Shown: piece by piece, positions 40,452-40,977 of the stretch
Layout: each line of letters starts with the position of its first letter
Position numbering within the stretch: the first letter of the stretch is position 1
Assembly: GCA_964426075.1 (NCBI GenBank)
Contig: CAYROP010000004.1
Coordinates: forward strand, 1 to 40,977
From: CAYQLK01 sp964426075
GTDB lineage: Bacteria > Patescibacteriota > Microgenomatia > CAYQLK01
Direction of reading: 5' to 3'
DNA: 40,977 nt
Notes under the pieces: model-generated
Database searches by the model: none
The model's input: the letters and a program-made list of their open reading frames with translations, nothing else
What the model was told of the DNA's origin: nothing
Translations under genes and position numbers: made by a program

Positions 40452-40977
40452 GATTGGCTTGGTGCCATTTCTGAGTTATCGGGAACAAGAAAAATAAGCA
40501 TAGTTCCCATTGCATCTGCTGGCGTATCTTTTGGATTTGAGACCTTGATGGATACAGCCAGCTTATCACCTTTTTTTAATTTTACCCCCTCGTTACCATA
40601 ACCAAATCCTCCCATGCTTAAATAAATTGGATTACCCGCATTCATACCATTATCAGTTTTTACTGGCTCAGTAGTCCAAATGGCCTTATCATTTTTTAAT
40701 AATGAAATTGTATCTGTATGATTATGTCCATGAGATCCAGCCATTATTAGTTTGGCATCAAAAGGCACTTCATACGGGTCCTCCATAGTTTTTACAAAAT
40801 CTTTTGTTTTTGGTGGTACAAAAAACAATGATGTACACGGTACCGTATTGAGATAAACAGGTGTTACAGGAATTAAATTATCGGAAAGTGGCCCGATATC
40901 AATCGAAAATTTTGCACTGACATCTACAAAATCTTTGTCTGTAAAATTAGCAAAAGCCGAACTAAATCGATTTTTGT
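40445..40977 (-). CDS. Second PHM-like copper protein, C-terminal part
   Basis: About 177 residues from the right edge to the stop; the start lies outside the window. The C-terminal domain repeats the CuM pattern of the gene at 39594: AKLIMAGSHGHNHTDT (H-x-H) and, near the end, DTPADAMGTMLIFLVP with the ligand-like Met, preceded by GVKLKKGDKLAVSIKVSN. A VPCTSLFFVPPK stretch corresponds to the linker before this domain (KCEWDTSVFIPPK in the neighbour). The N-terminal CuH half is not visible. Two convergent homologs suggest duplication by inversion or a heteromeric enzyme. Confidence 0.7.
   Translation of the reverse strand, partial: KNRFSSAFANFTDKDFVDVSAKFSIDIGPLSDNLIPVTPVYLNTVPCTSLFFVPPKTKDFVKTMEDPYEVPFDAKLIMAGSHGHNHTDTISLLKNDKAIWTTEPVKTDNGMNAGNPIYLSMGGFGYGNEGVKLKKGDKLAVSIKVSNPKDTPADAMGTMLIFLVPDNSEMAPSQSH

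Overview
The window looks like a piece of an AT-rich bacterial chromosome using the standard code (TGA ends dnaJ and several other genes). It is probably a Candidate Phyla Radiation (Patescibacteria) genome, perhaps Microgenomates-like. That placement is inference from gene style: an infB with no long N-terminal extension, a DnaJ without zinc fingers, a Lon-like ATPase without a protease domain, several small single-membrane-segment proteins of no clear family, and many genes without a Shine-Dalgarno site. No rRNA or tRNA gene, CRISPR array, transposase or integrase was seen.

Layout. 1-6014: chaperone block grpE (3' end)-dnaK-three unknown genes-dnaJ, then a PD-(D/E)XK nuclease. 6137-11283 (minus strand): a secreted helical protein beside a two-component system with phased TTAA boxes, then membrane and secreted proteins. 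11408-13499: cupin, MscL, ferric-reductase-like membrane protein, holin-like protein. 13835-16390: a partial RecD/Dda-like helicase, a 100-N assembly gap, then three GC-rich genes with AT-rich promoters and strong terminators. 16403-19869 (minus): two tandem arylsulfotransferase-family paralogs and trhO. 20072-26893: information-processing block nusA-infB-degenerate DHH protein-rpsO-pnp. 26980-27740: two more GC-rich mini-genes with a highly structured leader. 27814-29518: Lon-like ATPase and a cysteine-free family-4 UDG. 29515-31898 (minus): two tandem secreted Cys/His-motif proteins. 32069-38360: RNase J, FtsK, RodZ-like protein, two small membrane-associated proteins, an acyltransferase-like protein. 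38386-40977: a third Cys/His-motif paralog beside two proteins that look like type II copper monooxygenases (PHM/DBH type).

How they work together. grpE, dnaK and dnaJ form the Hsp70 cycle. nusA, infB, rpsO, pnp and rnj serve transcription, translation and RNA decay, and both nusA and pnp have leaders with hairpins that fit autoregulation. ftsK and rodZ serve chromosome segregation and cell shape.

The signals most worth following are: (1) a repeated, structured intergenic element (three full copies and one decayed) whose closing stem changes on both sides while staying paired; (2) isolated GC-rich small genes, mostly TTG-started, carrying AT-rich promoters and terminators; (3) the secreted Cys/His-motif family next to copper-monooxygenase-like genes.
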